This document shows positions 1-12,028 of a stretch of DNA of 64,000 bases, piece after piece. Numbering within the stretch: the first letter of the stretch is position 1; every line of letters starts with the position of its first letter. Location: the NCBI RefSeq assembly GCF_000009765.2, contig NC_003155.5, positions 558,001 to 622,000 of the forward strand, written 5' to 3'. Source of the DNA: Streptomyces avermitilis MA-4680 = NBRC 14893 (GTDB lineage: Bacteria; Actinomycetota; Actinomycetes; Streptomycetales; Streptomycetaceae). The position numbers and the translations under genes were made by a program. The notes beneath the pieces were generated by a model, which worked only from the letters and a program-made list of their open reading frames with translations, had not been told where the DNA came from and made no database searches.

Positions 1-3000
1 GCCACTTCACTCTTTGCTGACAGCACCCACGGCACGGGCACCGGGCGGTGTTCCCGGGCCGGCTCGGCCGCGGCCGCGGCGGGCGCTTCCTCGATGATCG
101 TGTGCGCGTTGGTGCCGCCGATACCGAAGGAGGACACCGCGGCCCGGCGGGGCCCGGTGGTCCCGGGCCATTGCACCGGCTCGGTCAGCAGCCGCACGGC
201 GCCTGCCGACCAGTCGACGTGCGCGGTCGGCTCGTCCACATGGAGCGTCTGCGGCAGCACGCCGTGCCGCATCGCCAGCACCATCTTGATCACACCGGCG
301 ACACCCGCGGCGGCCTGCGTGTGACCGATGTTGGACTTGACCGAGCCCAGCCACACCGGCCGGTCGTCGGAGTGTTCCTGGCCGTACGTGGCGAGGAGCG
401 CCTGCGCCTCGATCGGGTCGCCGAGCCGCGTGCCCGTGCCGTGGGCCTCGACGGCGTCCACGTCGGCCGGCGTGAGCCCGGCGGACGCCAGCGCCTGCCG
501 GATCACCCGCTGCTGCGAGGGGCCGTTGGGCGCGGTCAGACCGTTGGACGCACCGTCCTGGTTCACCGCACTGCCGCGGACCAACGCCAGCACCTGGTGC
601 CCGTTCCGACGGGCGTCGGACAACCGTTCCACCAGCAACAGGCCCACGCCCTCGCCCCAGCCCGTGCCGTCGGCACCGGCCGCGAACGCCTTGCACCGGC
701 CGTCCGGCGACAGCCCGCGCTGCCGGCTGAACTCCACGAACAGGTCCGGCGTGGTCATGACGGTGACGCCCCCGACCAGGGCCATCGAGCACTCGCCGCT
801 CCGCAGTGCCTGGGCGGCCAGGTGCAGGGCCACGAGCGAAGACGAGCAGGCCGTGTCGACCGTGACCGCGGGACCCTCGAGGCCGAACGTGTAGGAGATG
901 CGTCCGGAGACGACCGAGGCCGCCTTGCCGGTGAGCGCGTAGCCCTCGATCTCCTCGGGCGCGTTGCGTAGCCCGTTGGCGTAGTCCTGGCCGTTGGTGC
1001 CGATGAAGACACCGGTGCGGCTGGCGCGGACGGACGCGAGGGCGATGCCGGCGCGCTCGAAGGCCTCCCACGCGGTCTCCAGCAGCAGCCGTTGCTGCGG
1101 GTCCATCGCCAGCGCCTCACGCGGCGAGATCCCGAAGAGACCGGCGTCGAAGCGGTCGGCGCCCTGGATGAAGCCGCCCTCGCGCGAGTACGTCTTGCCG
1201 GGCCGGTCGGGGTCGGGGTCGTAGAGCGCGTCGATGTCCCAGCCGCGGTCGGTGGGGAAGCCGGACATCGCGTCCCGGCCGGAGCTCAGCAGCTCCCACA
1301 GGTCCTCCGGCGACTGGACGCCGCCGGGGAGGCGGCAGCTCATGCCGACGATCGCGAGGGGCTCGTCGGCCGCAGCGGCGGCCGTCGCCTGCGCGGCGGC
1401 CGTCTCCAGCCCGTGCCGGCCGAGGAGTTCCTCGCCCAGGTGACGGGCGAGGGCGGTTGGGGTCGGGTGGTCGAAGACCAGGGTGGTGGGCAGCCTGAGG
1501 CCAGTGGCCGTGTTGAGCCTGTGACGCAGTTCGACGGCGGTGAGCGAGTCGAAGCCGGTCTCGCGGAACGTCCGGTCGGCTTCGAAGGCGCCCTTGCCCG
1601 TGTGGCCGAGCACCGTGGCGGCCTGCTCGCGGACCAGGTCCAGCAGGATGCGGCCCTGCTCCCCCGGCGTGGCGCCGAGGAGGCGCTGGACCAGCGCGGA
1701 CACGGGTACTTCGGGGCTCTGCGCGGCCCGGGCGCGTGCTTCGAGGGCCTCGCGGGCCTCGGGCACGCCGAGCAGCAGCGGGCAGGGCCGCGTGCCGACG
1801 AAGGCCGGGACGAAGCGCTCCCAGTCCACGTCCGCGACGGTCATGGAGGTCTCGCCGTGGGTCAGCGCACCGTGCAGCACGGAGATCGCGGGAAGGGCCG
1901 CGATCGCCCGTACGCCGCGCCGCCGCAGATGGTCACCGGCGGCGCCGTCGGCCATGCCTCCGTCCGCCCAGGATCCCCACGCGACGGCCAGCGCGGGCAC
2001 GCCCTGCGCCCGGCGGTGCTCGGCGAGGGCGTCGAGGAAGGCGTTCGCGGCACCGTAGGCGCCTTGGCCGCCGTTGCCCCAGACACCGGTCATCGAGGAG
2101 AAGAGCACGAAGGCGTCGAGGTCCTGACGGTCCCGGGTGAGCTCATGCAGATGGAGCGCTGCGTCCACCTTGGGGCGCAGCACGTGGTTGAGGCGCTCGG
2201 GCGTGAGCGATTCGACCAGGCCGTCGTCGAGTACGCCTGCGGTGTGCACCACGGCGTTCACGATGTACCGGCCGAACAACTCGGCGAGCGCGTCGCGGTC
2301 GGCCGCATCGCACGCGACGACGGTGACCTGAGCGCCCAGCTCCTCCAGCTCCGCCTTGAGTTCGGCGGCGCCCGGGGCGTCGGGGCCCCGGCGGCTGGTG
2401 AGCACCAGGTGCTCGGCACCCGCACCGGCGAGCCAGCGGGCCACCTGCCCGCCCAGCGCACCCGTACCACCGGTCACGAGCACGGTGCCGCGCGGCGACC
2501 AGGGTGCGTCCGCCGGTGCCGCGCTCAGCGGCGCGCGCACGAGGCGGCGGCCGTACACTCCGGAGGCGCGTACGGCGAGTTGGTCCTCGTCGGCCTGGGC
2601 CAGCAGGCCGGCCAGTCGTTCCAGCGCGCGGGAGTCCAGCTCGGCGGGCAGGTCGACGAGCCCGCCCCAGCGCTGCGGCTGTTCCAGGGCGACGATCCTG
2701 CCCAGGCCCCAGAGCTGGGCGGAGACGGGGTCGGTCAGCAGATCCGCCGTGCCGGTCGACACTGCGCCGCTGGTCAGGCACCACAGCGGGGCCTCGATCC
2801 CGGCGTCGCCGAGGGCCTGGACGAGCAGGACGAGCCGCTGGAGGGCGTTCGCCCCCGCTTCTCCCTGTGCTGCGGCGAACAGGATGCCGTCGGCCTGCTC
2901 TTGCCCGGCGTCGGCGAAGGCCCGGGCGAGCGCGTCACGGTCGGTGTCCTCGCCCACGGCGAACGGTACGAGCGCGACGCCGAGTTCCGTGAGCCCGGCG

Positions 3001-6000
3001 CGGATCGCCTCGGTCCACGCGGTCTCCTCGGAGACCACGTAGAGCCAGGTCCCCGACGGAGCGGCCCGGACCATGTCATCGAGCGGCTGCCAGGTGATCC
3101 GGTAGCGCCAGCCGTCGGTGGTGGACTGCTCGCGCCGCTTCCGGCGCCAGGCAGACAGCTTGGACGCGACCACGTCCAGTTCGGTGGGCTCCAGTCCCAG
3201 GAGCGCACCGAGAGATGCCCGGTCCTCGCTCTCGACGGAGTCCCAGAACTCGGCGTCCATCGCGTCCGGGGCGCCGGCGGTCGCCGCCCGAGGCGCGTCG
3301 AGCCAGTAGCGCTCGCGCTGGAAGGCGTACGTGGGCAGGTCGACACGCCGGGCGCCAGGGAACAACACCTGCCAGTCGGGTGAGATGCCGTGGGTGTGCA
3401 GCCGCCCGATTGCGGTGACGAGCGCGTACGGCTCGGGGCGGTCGGCGCGCAGGACGGGAACCGTGACGATGTCTGTGCCGTCGTCGAAGCAGCCCTGGGC
3501 GAGGGCGCTCAGCACGCCACCGGGGCCGACCTCGACGAACGTGGTCACGCCCAGCTCGCCGAGGGTCTCGATGCCGTCGGCGAAGCGCACCGCCTCGCGG
3601 ACGTGCCGCACCCAGTACTCGGGCGTGTACACCTCGGCCAACCGGCCGGTGAGATTCGAGACCACCGGGATCCGCGACTCACTGAACGTCAGACCGCGAA
3701 CAACCGCAGCGAACTCCTCGAGCATCGGATCCATCAACGGCGAGTGGAAGGCGTGACTGACCTTCAGCCGGGACGTCTTACGACCCCGACCGGCGAAGAT
3801 CTCACCGACTGCGGTGACCGCGTCCTCAGCGCCGGAAACCACAACTGACCGAGGCCCGTTGACCGCCGCAATCCCGACCCCGTCGGTCAGGTGCCGCAGC
3901 ACCTCGTCCTCCGTCGCCTGGACCGCGACCATCGCCCCGCCGTCGGGCAGCGCCTGCATCAGTGCGGCACGCGCCGACACCAGCTTCGCCGCATCCTCGA
4001 GCGACAACACACCCGCCACATGAGCAGCCGCAATCTCACCCACCGAATGACCGGCCACATAGTCCGGCCGGATGCCCCACGATTCGAGAAGCCGGAACAG
4101 GGCGACCTCGACGGCGAAGAGCGCGGGCTGCGTCGTACCCGTCTGGTTGAGCTCCTCGGAGTCGACGTCGACGGGCGCGTCCAGAAACGCGCAGACCTCG
4201 TCGTACGCCGCAGCGAAGACGGGGTACGCCGCGTACAGCTCACGCCCCATGCCGATCCGCTGCGAACCCTGACCCGAGAACAAGAACCCGACCCTGCCCC
4301 CGACGGCACCGCCCACCGGAGCAGCGCCGGAAGCGCCGGAAGCAAGCGCCTCCAGCCCCTGCCGGAGCTCCGCGAGATCCCCGCCCACGACCGCCGCACG
4401 GCGCTCCAGCACCGCACGCGACGTCGCCAGCGACAACGCCACGTCCTCCGGCCGAACCCCGGCACCCCCGACGCCCTCGGCGTCCAGGAAGGACAACAAC
4501 CGGCCCGCCTGCTCCCGCAGCGCCACATCACTCTTCGCCGACACCACCCACGGGACCGGTCCGGCAACGGCCGTCCCGCGGGCGGGCTCTTCGCTCGTCG
4601 CGGCCTGCTCGACGATGACGTGGGCGTTGGTACCGCTGATGCCGAAGGACGACACCGCCGCGCGGCGCGGCAGGTCGCGCGCGGGCCACTCCACCGCCTC
4701 GGTCAGCAGTCGTACGCCGCTTGCCGACCAGTCCACGTGCGGGGTCGGCTCGTCGACGTGCAGGGTCCGCGGCAGCACACCGTGTCGCATCGCCATGACC
4801 ATCTTGATCACGCCGGCGACGCCCGCCGCGGCCTGCGTGTGACCGATGTTCGACTTCAGCGAACCCAGCCACAGCGGCCGGTCGCCGTCCCGTCCCTGGC
4901 CGTAGGCGGCGATGAGGGCTTCCGCCTCGATCGGGTCGCCGAGCAGCGTGCCCGTACCGTGCGCCTCCACGGCGTCGACGTCCGCGGGCGCGAGTCCGGC
5001 GGCTGCCAGCGCCTGGCGGACGACGCGCTGCTGGGAGGGGCCGTTGGGCGCCGTGAGTCCGTTCGACGCGCCGTCCTGGTTGACCGCGCTGCCCCGCACG
5101 ACGGCCAGCACCTGGTGGCCGTTGCGCCGGGCGTCGCTGAGCCGCTCCACCAGGAGCATGCCGACGCCTTCGGCCCAGCCCGTACCGTCCGCGCCGGCCG
5201 CGAACGCCTTGCAGCGGCCGTCCGCCGACAGTCCGCGCTGACGGCTGAACTCCACGAACATGCCAGGCGTGGACATCACGGTGACGCCGCCGGCCAGGGC
5301 CATGGTGCACTCGCCGCTCCGCAGCGACTGGACGGCCAGGTGCAGGGCGACCAGAGACGACGAGCAGGCCGTGTCCACCGTGACCGCGGGGCCTTCGAGG
5401 CCGAACGAGTAGGCCACGCGCCCCGAGGCGACGCTGGTCGTCGTGCCGGTCAGCAGATAGCCCTCGACGCCGTCGGCCGGCTCGTGCAGCCGGGGGCCGT
5501 AGTCCTGTGCCGTCGCGCCGATGAACACGCCCGCCCGGCTCCCGCGCAGCGTGGCCGGGTCGATGCCGGCGCGCTCGAAGGCCTCCCACGCGGTCTCCAG
5601 GACCAGCCGCTGCTGCGGGTCGATCGCGGCGGCCTCGCGGGGGCTGATGCCGAAGAAGCCGGCGTCGAACTCGGCCGCCTCGTGCAGGAAGCCGCCGTGC
5701 CGCGTCGAGGACTTGCCGGGCGTGCCGGGCTCCGGGTCGTAGAGTGTTTCGACGTCCCAGCCACGGTCCGTCGGGAATCCGGAGATGCCGTCGCCACCGG
5801 AGGCGAGCAGCCGCCACAGGTCCTCGGGGGAGCTCACGCCGCCGGGCAGGCGGCAGCTCATGGCCACGATGGCGATGGGCTCGTGGGGGTCGGCCACCGT
5901 CGCGGGCGCGGCGGCCGCCGCGTCCCCGCCGCCCAGGGACTGGGCGGCGAGATGGCGGGCGAGCGCGGCAGGGGTCGGGTGGTCGAACAGCAGCCCGCTG

Positions 6001-9000
6001 GGCAGGCGCAGGCCGGTAGCCTCGCTGAGCTGGTTGCGCAGTTCCACCGAGCTGAGCGAGTCGAAACCGAGGTCCTTGAACGTCCACTCGGTCTCGACCT
6101 GGCGGGCTTCGGCGTGGCCGAGAACGGCGGCGATGTGTGCGCGGACCATGTCGAGCACGGCCTCGTCGCGCTCGGACTCGGCCAGTCCGGCCAGCCGCCG
6201 ACCCAGGGCTCCGACAGGCGCGCTGTCAGTCTCGGCGATGGCGTCCGGCTGCGGAGCCACAGGAGCCCAGCCGGTGGTGGCGACGGGCGACGTCGTGTCG
6301 CCGTCCAGCCAGTACCGCTGCCGTTCGAACGCGTAGGTGGGGAGCGCGACCTTGCGGCGTGCGCCTCGCCCGCCGCCGAACAGGGCGTCCCAGTCCGGCT
6401 CCACGCCGTGGACGTGCAGCGAGGCGACCGCCGCCAGCAGGGCCTGCGCCTCGGGGCGACGGGTGCGCAGGGCGGGGACGAACAGGGACTCGCTGTCAGC
6501 GCCGGCGCGGGCCATGGAGGCGAGCACGCCGCCAGGGCCGAGCTCCAGGTACGTGCGGACGCCCTGCTCGTCGAGGCGGGCGACGCCGTCGGCGAAGCGG
6601 ACCGCCTCGCGCACGTGGCGGACCCAGTACGCGGCCGTGCACCCTTCGTATCCCGAGGGCTCCTCGGACAGTCGGCCCGTCACGTTGGACACGATCGGGA
6701 TGCGCGGGGCGTGGAAGGTCAGGCCCTCGGCCACGTTGCGGAACTCCGCCAGCATGGGTTCCATGTGCGGGGAATGGAAGGCGTGGCTGACCCGCAGCCG
6801 GCTGGTCTTGCGGCCCAGGGCGGCGAAGGCGTCGGCGATCTCGGTGGCGAGGTCCTCGTCGCCGGAGACGACGACGGAGTCCGGGCCGTTCAGCGCGGCG
6901 ATGCTCACGCGGTCCGTGCGCTCGCCGATGCGGGCGCGCACCTCGTCCTCCGCGGCCTGGACGGCGATCATGGCGCCGCCGGCGGGCAGCGCCTGCATCA
7001 GGCGACCGCGCGCGGCCACGAGGGCGCAGGCGTCGGCGAGCGAGAGGACGCCGGCCACGTGCGCGGCGGCGAGTTCACCGATGGAGTGGCCCATCAGCAC
7101 GTCGGGGGTGATGTCCCAGCTCTCCAGCAGCCGGAACAAGGCCACCTCGACGGCGAACAGTGAGGTCTGCGTGTAGAGGGTCTGGTCGAGTTCGGCGGCT
7201 TCCCCAGTGCCTACGGGTGCGAACATGACCTCGCGCAGCGGCCGCGGCAGCAAGGGGTCGAGGTGTGCGCACACCTCGTCCAGGGCGGAGGCGAACGCCG
7301 GGACGGACTCTGCCAGTTCGCGGCCCATGCCGGCCCGCTGGCTGCCCTGGCCCGAGAAGAGGAAGGCGAGCTCGCCGCGCGGGCCCGCGCGGCCAGTGGT
7401 CAGTGCGGCGTCAATGCCGCCGGTGGACAGCTCGCGCAGGGCGCGCAGGAAGTCGTCACGAACCTCGCCCACGACGACGGCCCGGTGTTCGAAGGCGGTG
7501 CGGCCGGTGGCCAGCGACCAGCCGACGTCGGGCAGGGCGAGACCGAGGGGCGCCTCGGTGTGGGCGAGCAGTGCGGCGGCCTGGGCGCGCAGCCCGGATG
7601 CGGTCTTGGCGGACAGCGGCCAAAAGGTCGGAGCCGCGCCCCCGCCCGCCGTCGCACCCTCACCCGCCTCCACAGCCGCGCCCGACGCCAGCACGATGTG
7701 GCAGTTGGTGCCGCCCATGCCGAACGAGCTGACGCCGGCGAGCAGCGGGCGGCCGTCCTCGGCGGCCCATTCGCTGTGCTCGGTCTGCACCCTCAGGTTC
7801 AGCCGGTCCAGCGGGATCGCCGGGTTCGGCGTCCCGAAGTTGAGGCTGGCGGGCAGTTCACGGTGGTTGAGCGACAGGACCGCCTTCAGCAGGCCGGTGA
7901 TGCCCGCGGCGCCCTCCAGGTGGCCCACGTTGGTCTTGGCCGAGCCGACCCGCAGAGGGCGGCCGGGCTCACGTCCCGTGCCGAGCACTGCGCCGAGCGC
8001 GGCTGCCTCGATGGGGTCGCCGACCTTGGTGCCGGTCCCGTGCAGTTCCACGTAGCCGACATCGGCGGGGTTGACTCCGGCCCGTTCGTAGGCGAGCCGG
8101 AGCACCTGTTCCTGCCCGGACTGCAGGGGCACGGTCAACCCGTCGCCGCCACCGTCGTTGTTGACCGCACTGCCGCGGATCACGCAGTAGACAGGGTCGC
8201 CGTCCGCGACGGCCCGGGCAAGAGGTTTGAGGACGACGATGCCGCCGCCCTCGCCGCGAACGTAGCCGTTCGCGCGCGCGTCAAAGGTGAAGCAGCGGCC
8301 GTCCGGGGACAGGCCGCCGAACTTGGCGGCGCCCAGGGCGCTCTCGGGGACGATGTTCAGGTTCACGCCGCCCGCGAGAGCGATCGTCGATTCGCCCTTG
8401 CGGAGACTTTCGCAGGCCAGGTGGACCGAGACCAGAGAAGAGGACTGGCCGGAGTCCACGGTCAGGCTGGGGCCGTTCAGGCCAAGGAAGTACGAGACCC
8501 GGTTCGCGATGATGCTGCGGTGCAGGCCGGTGACGGTATGCGGGGAGATGGCCGTGAGTCCGGAGCGGTGGTGCAGCGTCGCGTAGTCGTCCCACATGGC
8601 GCCGACGAACACTCCGGTGCGGGTGGAGCGCAGCGTTGCGGCGCGCACGTGCGCGTCCTCCAGTGCTTCCCAGGCCAACTCCAGCACGAGCCGCTGCTGC
8701 GGGTCCATGGCGGCGGCCTCCTTGGGGGAGAGCCCGAAGAACCCGGCGTCGAAGTCGCCGATGCTGTCGAGGAAGCCGCCCCGGCGGATGCCGGTCCTGT
8801 CGGGTGCGGACGCGTCGGCCACCACCGCCCCGTCCCACCGGTCCGGAGGGACGTCGGTGATCGCGTCCGCGCCCTCGCTGAGCAGCCGCCAGAAGGCGGC
8901 CGGGTCGGCGGCCCCCGGCAGTCGGCACGCCAGGCCGATGACAGCTATGCCATCGGCCGAATCTGCCGAAGCCGAACAGTCCCGATTCCCCGTTGCGTTG

Positions 9001-9017
9001 AGCTCGGACTCGACCAT
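1..9017 (-). CDS. Modular type I PKS, first subunit: KSQ-AT-ACP / KS-AT-KR-ACP / KS... (3' end outside window)
   Basis: One open frame of 3005 codons that continues past the left edge. The ATG at 9017 follows GGTGGAG at a 6-nt spacing. In the loading module the ketosynthase active-site Cys is replaced by Gln (SGQSSS, Q191), which is the KSQ decarboxylase type. Its AT has GHSIGE (S645) and HAFH near residue 745, and its ACP has DSL (S987). Module 1 has a KS with TACSSS (C1218) and an AT with GHSVGE (S1658) and HAFH. It lacks a DH. Its KR has a GTGALG nucleotide site near residue 2180, an LDD motif and Tyr 2321, and its ACP Ser is residue 2491. Module 2 starts with a KS (C2724); its AT lies beyond the edge. 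By known rules, HAFH means malonyl-CoA and LDD means a B-type (D-hydroxy) ketoreductase. The inferred product is an acetyl starter plus one malonate reduced to 3-hydroxybutyryl. There is no N-terminal docking segment, as expected for the first subunit. The final product is unknown. Confidence 0.95.
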   Translation of the reverse strand, partial: MVESELNATGNRDCSASADSADGIAVIGLACRLPGAADPAAFWRLLSEGADAITDVPPDRWDGAVVADASAPDRTGIRRGGFLDSIGDFDAGFFGLSPKEAAAMDPQQRLVLELAWEALEDAHVRAATLRSTRTGVFVGAMWDDYATLHHRSGLTAISPHTVTGLHRSIIANRVSYFLGLNGPSLTVDSGQSSSLVSVHLACESLRKGESTIALAGGVNLNIVPESALGAAKFGGLSPDGRCFTFDARANGYVRGEGGGIVVLKPLARAVADGDPVYCVIRGSAVNNDGGGDGLTVPLQSGQEQVLRLAYERAGVNPADVGYVELHGTGTKVGDPIEAAALGAVLGTGREPGRPLRVGSAKTNVGHLEGAAGITGLLKAVLSLNHRELPASLNFGTPNPAIPLDRLNLRVQTEHSEWAAEDGRPLLAGVSSFGMGGTNCHIVLASGAAVEAGEGATAGGGAAPTFWPLSAKTASGLRAQAAALLAHTEAPLGLALPDVGWSLATGRTAFEHRAVVVGEVRDDFLRALRELSTGGIDAALTTGRAGPRGELAFLFSGQGSQRAGMGRELAESVPAFASALDEVCAHLDPLLPRPLREVMFAPVGTGEAAELDQTLYTQTSLFAVEVALFRLLESWDITPDVLMGHSIGELAAAHVAGVLSLADACALVAARGRLMQALPAGGAMIAVQAAEDEVRARIGERTDRVSIAALNGPDSVVVSGDEDLATEIADAFAALGRKTSRLRVSHAFHSPHMEPMLAEFRNVAEGLTFHAPRIPIVSNVTGRLSEEPSGYEGCTAAYWVRHVREAVRFADGVARLDEQGVRTYLELGPGGVLASMARAGADSESLFVPALRTRRPEAQALLAAVASLHVHGVEPDWDALFGGGRGARRKVALPTYAFERQRYWLDGDTTSPVATTGWAPVAPQPDAIAETDSAPVGALGRRLAGLAESERDEAVLDMVRAHIAAVLGHAEARQVETEWTFKDLGFDSLSSVELRNQLSEATGLRLPSGLLFDHPTPAALARHLAAQSLGGGDAAAAAPATVADPHEPIAIVAMSCRLPGGVSSPEDLWRLLASGGDGISGFPTDRGWDVETLYDPEPGTPGKSSTRHGGFLHEAAEFDAGFFGISPREAAAIDPQQRLVLETAWEAFERAGIDPATLRGSRAGVFIGATAQDYGPRLHEPADGVEGYLLTGTTTSVASGRVAYSFGLEGPAVTVDTACSSSLVALHLAVQSLRSGECTMALAGGVTVMSTPGMFVEFSRQRGLSADGRCKAFAAGADGTGWAEGVGMLLVERLSDARRNGHQVLAVVRGSAVNQDGASNGLTAPNGPSQQRVVRQALAAAGLAPADVDAVEAHGTGTLLGDPIEAEALIAAYGQGRDGDRPLWLGSLKSNIGHTQAAAGVAGVIKMVMAMRHGVLPRTLHVDEPTPHVDWSASGVRLLTEAVEWPARDLPRRAAVSSFGISGTNAHVIVEQAATSEEPARGTAVAGPVPWVVSAKSDVALREQAGRLLSFLDAEGVGGAGVRPEDVALSLATSRAVLERRAAVVGGDLAELRQGLEALASGASGAAPVGGAVGGRVGFLFSGQGSQRIGMGRELYAAYPVFAAAYDEVCAFLDAPVDVDSEELNQTGTTQPALFAVEVALFRLLESWGIRPDYVAGHSVGEIAAAHVAGVLSLEDAAKLVSARAALMQALPDGGAMVAVQATEDEVLRHLTDGVGIAAVNGPRSVVVSGAEDAVTAVGEIFAGRGRKTSRLKVSHAFHSPLMDPMLEEFAAVVRGLTFSESRIPVVSNLTGRLAEVYTPEYWVRHVREAVRFADGIETLGELGVTTFVEVGPGGVLSALAQGCFDDGTDIVTVPVLRADRPEPYALVTAIGRLHTHGISPDWQVLFPGARRVDLPTYAFQRERYWLDAPRAATAGAPDAMDAEFWDSVESEDRASLGALLGLEPTELDVVASKLSAWRRKRREQSTTDGWRYRITWQPLDDMVRAAPSGTWLYVVSEETAWTEAIRAGLTELGVALVPFAVGEDTDRDALARAFADAGQEQADGILFAAAQGEAGANALQRLVLLVQALGDAGIEAPLWCLTSGAVSTGTADLLTDPVSAQLWGLGRIVALEQPQRWGGLVDLPAELDSRALERLAGLLAQADEDQLAVRASGVYGRRLVRAPLSAAPADAPWSPRGTVLVTGGTGALGGQVARWLAGAGAEHLVLTSRRGPDAPGAAELKAELEELGAQVTVVACDAADRDALAELFGRYIVNAVVHTAGVLDDGLVESLTPERLNHVLRPKVDAALHLHELTRDRQDLDAFVLFSSMTGVWGNGGQGAYGAANAFLDALAEHRRAQGVPALAVAWGSWADGGMADGAAGDHLRRRGVRAIAALPAISVLHGALTHGETSMTVADVDWERFVPAFVGTRPCPLLLGVPEAREALEARARAAQSPEVPVSALVQRLLGATPGEQGRILLDLVREQAATVLGHTGKGAFEADRTFRETGFDSLTAVELRHRLNTATGLRLPTTLVFDHPTPTALARHLGEELLGRHGLETAAAQATAAAAADEPLAIVGMSCRLPGGVQSPEDLWELLSSGRDAMSGFPTDRGWDIDALYDPDPDRPGKTYSREGGFIQGADRFDAGLFGISPREALAMDPQQRLLLETAWEAFERAGIALASVRASRTGVFIGTNGQDYANGLRNAPEEIEGYALTGKAASVVSGRISYTFGLEGPAVTVDTACSSSLVALHLAAQALRSGECSMALVGGVTVMTTPDLFVEFSRQRGLSPDGRCKAFAAGADGTGWGEGVGLLLVERLSDARRNGHQVLALVRGSAVNQDGASNGLTAPNGPSQQRVIRQALASAGLTPADVDAVEAHGTGTRLGDPIEAQALLATYGQEHSDDRPVWLGSVKSNIGHTQAAAGVAGVIKMVLAMRHGVLPQTLHVDEPTAHVDWSAGAVRLLTEPVQWPGTTGPRRAAVSSFGIGGTNAHTIIEEAPAAAAAEPAREHRPVPVPWVLSAKSEV

Positions 9018-9389
9018 GTTGCGCTCCACCCACCCACACAGAGAACGAAAGGCACCGCACCAACGTCGGCCGCTACACGGGCGATCGGCTCGACCAGGCG
9101 GCAACAAGCTGCAGTGTGACCCTGGTTTCGCTCCCGCGGCAGCGCGCCGCCGCTGCAGCAGATCAGGTTTAGGGGAATCCCCAATGGGTGACGTGCACGA
9201 GCATTGACAGTCGGGAAAATCTCTAAGGAGAACCCTAGGCGCTAGCTGTGAGAGAAACACGGCATATATAGCCCTGGCCCGATTTCCTCTGATGAAGAGG
9301 TCCCACTTTCATGATGCATTTGCAAGCGGCCGAGAATCACTACCGACCTCGCCACCAAGATGATCTCCGCCTGCGAAAATCTCGCCAGA
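9018..9389. other. Intergenic region upstream of the PKS
   Basis: There is no convincing gene here. It holds the PKS ribosome binding site (GGTGGAG just upstream of 9017), the two dyads at 9172-9182 and 9223-9238, and an isolated TTGACA at 9204-9209 on the plus strand without a matching -10. Confidence 0.5.
9223..9238. promoter_or_regulatory. Candidate PAS-LuxR (PimM-type) operator upstream of the PKS
   Basis: CTAAGGAGAACCCTAG matches the published PimM-type consensus CTVGGGAWWTCCCBAG at 13 of 16 positions in this direction. It lies about 205 bp upstream of the PKS start. A second dyad, GGGGAATCCCC, sits at 9172-9182. PAS-LuxR regulators of this type control polyene macrolide PKS genes. No such regulator is in the window, so the assignment rests on motif resemblance only. 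Confidence 0.33.
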
Positions 9390-9556
9390 GCCACGTTCAC
9401 GTGTACGCCGACACCTGCATGAACGCCGACCCAGCCCTCCCGCACCTACTACGACAAGAACGAGCCCGCGGCAAGACCCACACCCAGGCCCTCCTCCGCC
9501 TCGCCCGCCAACGCATCAGCGTCCTGTTCGCCATGCTCCGAAACGGCACCTTCTAG
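9390..9556 (+). pseudogene. IS110-family transposase, C-terminal remnant
   Basis: The end of the frame (KTHTQALLRLARQRI, then VLFAMLRNGTF) is the conserved C-terminus of IS110/IS116/IS902 transposases. Just upstream the expected SRTYYDK is read in a different frame, so the copy is frameshifted as well as missing most of its length. No catalytic DEDD residues remain. It sits between the PKS promoter and the Tn3 remnant and marks the edge of the biosynthetic gene. Confidence 0.7.
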
Positions 9557-9662
9557 GCCCTCGGGGAGGATCGGAACGGCCAATAGCGACATCTGGCCGA
9601 TCTTGATTCCAGTTCGATGACTCGCCCTGTTTCCGCTGATCAGGGCCCCTACGTTCCGGGTC

Positions 9663-10697
9663 ATGCCAGTTGAATTTCTCTCTCATGACCAGGTCTCGCG
9701 CTACGGCCGGTTCGCTTCGGCTCCGACACCCGGGGAGCTGGAGCAGTTCTTCCGTCTGGACGCGAAGGCGTTGGAGTCGGCGCGGTCGAAGCGGGCGCCG
9801 GCGAACCGGCTGGGGTGGGCGGTGCAGTGGGGCTGCGTACGGATGCTCGGGGTGTTCCCCACCGAGGACCTGTCCGTGGTCCCGGAGGTGGTGGTCCGCT
9901 TCGCTGCCGAACAGCTGGGTGTCGATCCGGGCGAGTTCGCCGCGTACGGAGCCCGGCGGCAGAACCGGTACGAGCACGCATGGGAGATCCGGGACGCCTA
10001 CGCGTACCGGGAGTCCCCGGCGGCGGAGGCGCAGGTGCGGGAGTTTCTGGCGACGCGGGTGTGGGCGTCGTGGGAGGGGCCGCGGGCGTTGTTCGACCGG
10101 GCGGTGGGGTGGCTGGTGGACAACCGCGTGCTGCTGCCGGGGATTACGACGCTGACCCGGCTGGTGGCCGAGGTCCGCGCGCAGGAGAACGCTGCGTTGT
10201 ACCGGACGCTGGATGAGGCGGTGCCCGAGAAGCTGCGGCAGTCGATGCGGGATCTGCTGAAGGTCCCGGAGGGCAGACGGGTCTCGGAGCTGGAGCGGCT
10301 GCGGAGATCCCCGATGGGGGTGTCGGGGTCGGCGGACAGGCTGGCGTTCAGCGAGCGGATCCGGATGGAAGCAGTCGCAATGTTCACCGCTGGGCCGGGC
10401 AGCACGGACATCGCGAAGGAGTTACGGGTCAGCGTCCAGTCGGTCCAGCGGTGGCGTTCAGGCCTGGCGGGAGACCGGCCAGGACGGGGTGCGGTCCCGC
10501 AGCCCGTCTCGGTCGAGCTGAGCGAGACCCTGTTCGCCGCGCTCGATGAGGAACGGGCCAAGGGCTTCGCTCCCTCATGGACAATACGTTACCTTCACCA
10601 CGATTTCCCCATTTTTGGACAGAGGTATGCCTATAAATGGTCACAGGGCTGCTTGCACTCCTTCGGGCGATCAGCGCAGGGATACAGAGACCAGTGA
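9663..10697 (+). pseudogene. Chimeric transposase remnant: Tn3 TnpA N-terminus fused to IS630 N-terminus
   Basis: Residues 1 to about 220 match the N-terminal DUF4158 domain of Tn3-family TnpA: it opens MPVEFLS, has GWAVQWG, and ends VPEGRRVSELERLR. From about 10325 the frame changes to the helix-turn-helix N-terminus of an IS630-family transposase (RIRMEAVAMF, then TDIAKELRVSVQSVQRW). After about 10565 the similarity ends and the frame runs on into noncoding sequence. Neither catalytic domain is present, so it cannot transpose. The in-frame fusion probably arose by insertion or deletion between two elements. Confidence 0.8.
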
Positions 10698-10698
10698 C

Positions 10699-11952
10699 AT
10701 GGGAGAAGCTTTGATCACGCTGTGTACACGAAGCACCAGGCTGGCGGCTACGGCCGGCGTACTCGGCGGTGTACTCGCAGTCACGGCCCTCGGCGGTACG
10801 AGCAACGCTGCGACCAGCGGCAACGGTGCAGGGAACCACCCGACATCGCAGGCGAGGATAAATCAGGCGGGCGCCCAGGAAGCCTCCGACGCCCGCATCG
10901 AGATCACGCCCGGGCAAGGCACCTACAGCGTCGGGACCAACCACCCGGTCAGTGTCACCGTCACCAGCGGCAAGCTCACCAAGGTGACCATGACCGCCGT
11001 CGCGACCGGTGCCGAGATCCCGGGCACTCTGTCCACGGACGGCACCTCCTGGAAGCCAAACGGCCGGCTGGAGCGTGCCACCAAGTATCAGATCGCCGCA
11101 GAGGCTGGGGACGTCAAGGGCCGCTCCACCACCGGTAGCGCCACGATCACCACTGTCTCCCCGGCCAACGACTTCATCGGGCACCTCTCCCCCGAGGACG
11201 GCTCGACCGTCGGCGTGGCCATGCCGGTGACGGTCAACTTCGACAAGGCGATCAGCGACAAGGCGGCAGTGCAGTCGGAGATCCGGGTCAGCTCCAGCAG
11301 CGGCCAGCGGGTCGTCGGTCACTGGTTCAACGACCACCGCGTGGACTTCCGCCCCGAGAATTACTGGAGGCCCGGCTCCACCGTCACCGTTACGCTCAAC
11401 CGCCACGGCATCCAGAAGACGGTCACGTTCAAGATCGGCCGGAGCCAGATCAGCACCGTGGACGCCAAGACGAAGCAGATGACCGTCGTCCGGGACGGCA
11501 AGACGATCAAGACCATCCCGATCTCGTCAGGCAGCCCTGAGCACCCGACGTACAACGGTCAGATGGTGATCTCCGAAAAGTTCAGGCAGATCCATATGAA
11601 TGGTGCGAGCGTCGGCCTCACGGAGAAGAACGGCAAGCCCTCGTACGACATCAAGGCCGTACCGCACGCCATGCGCCTGACCGACTCGGGCACGTTCATC
11701 CATGGCAACTACTGGGGTACCGACTCTGTCTTCGGCGAGGCCAACACCAGCCACGGCTGCGTAGGCCTGAAGGATGTTCGAGGCGACAGCCACGGCAGGC
11801 AGCCCGCCGCGTGGTTCTTCGACCACTCGATAGTCGGTGACGTCGTGATCGTCAAGAACTCCGAGGAGAAGACCATGTTGGCCCCTGACAACGGCCTCAG
11901 CGATTGGAACATGTCGTGGAGCGAGTGGGTCGCGGGCAGCCCAGCCACCTGA
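10699..11952 (+). CDS. L,D-transpeptidase with Ig-like domains, secreted
   Basis: A 417-aa protein. An N-terminal hydrophobic export segment (residues 12-33) is followed by an Ala/Ser-rich linker and two beta-sandwich, Ig-like domains (about 60-150 and 150-245). A YkuD catalytic domain follows, with the SHGCVGL signature (Cys354) and an upstream HG pair (FIHGNYW). This family forms 3-3 cross-links in peptidoglycan and acts outside the membrane. The start is uncertain: ATG 10699 has no clear ribosome binding site, and TTG 10711 follows GGAGAA closely. An ATG at 10627 is also in frame but would place about 24 non-signal residues first. It is the only intact gene within a stretch of transposase remnants. 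Confidence 0.9.
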   Translation: MGEALITLCTRSTRLAATAGVLGGVLAVTALGGTSNAATSGNGAGNHPTSQARINQAGAQEASDARIEITPGQGTYSVGTNHPVSVTVTSGKLTKVTMTAVATGAEIPGTLSTDGTSWKPNGRLERATKYQIAAEAGDVKGRSTTGSATITTVSPANDFIGHLSPEDGSTVGVAMPVTVNFDKAISDKAAVQSEIRVSSSSGQRVVGHWFNDHRVDFRPENYWRPGSTVTVTLNRHGIQKTVTFKIGRSQISTVDAKTKQMTVVRDGKTIKTIPISSGSPEHPTYNGQMVISEKFRQIHMNGASVGLTEKNGKPSYDIKAVPHAMRLTDSGTFIHGNYWGTDSVFGEANTSHGCVGLKDVRGDSHGRQPAAWFFDHSIVGDVVIVKNSEEKTMLAPDNGLSDWNMSWSEWVAGSPAT

Positions 11953-11995
11953 CACCACGTCACCTCCACGCAGCCGAACCGGCATCCCTTCCGCC

Positions 11996-12028
11996 AGGCG
12001 GTGGCCGACACCATGTCGGCCACCGCCT
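11996..12028. terminator. Hairpin terminator after the L,D-transpeptidase
   Basis: A perfect 15-bp stem (AGGCGGTGGCCGACA and its complement) closes a 3-nt loop, 43 bp after the stop codon. It lacks a U-tract, as is common for Streptomyces terminators. Confidence 0.7.

Noticed and set aside
1092-3383. Long plus-strand open frame over the PKS
   Set aside because: It is an artefact of the GC bias of the PKS gene on the other strand; the product is low-complexity Gly/Arg/Glu with no domain.
3891-7163. Plus-strand open frame of about 1090 codons over the PKS
   Set aside because: Same cause; the minus-strand frame holds continuous, correctly ordered KS, AT and ACP motifs.
7263-9119. Plus-strand open frame opposite the loading module
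   Set aside because: Antisense shadow; no motif, and it covers the KSQ-AT region.
10615-10637. Sigma-70 promoter for the L,D-transpeptidase (TTGGAC and TATAAA)
   Set aside because: The spacer is only 11 bp, too short for a functional promoter.
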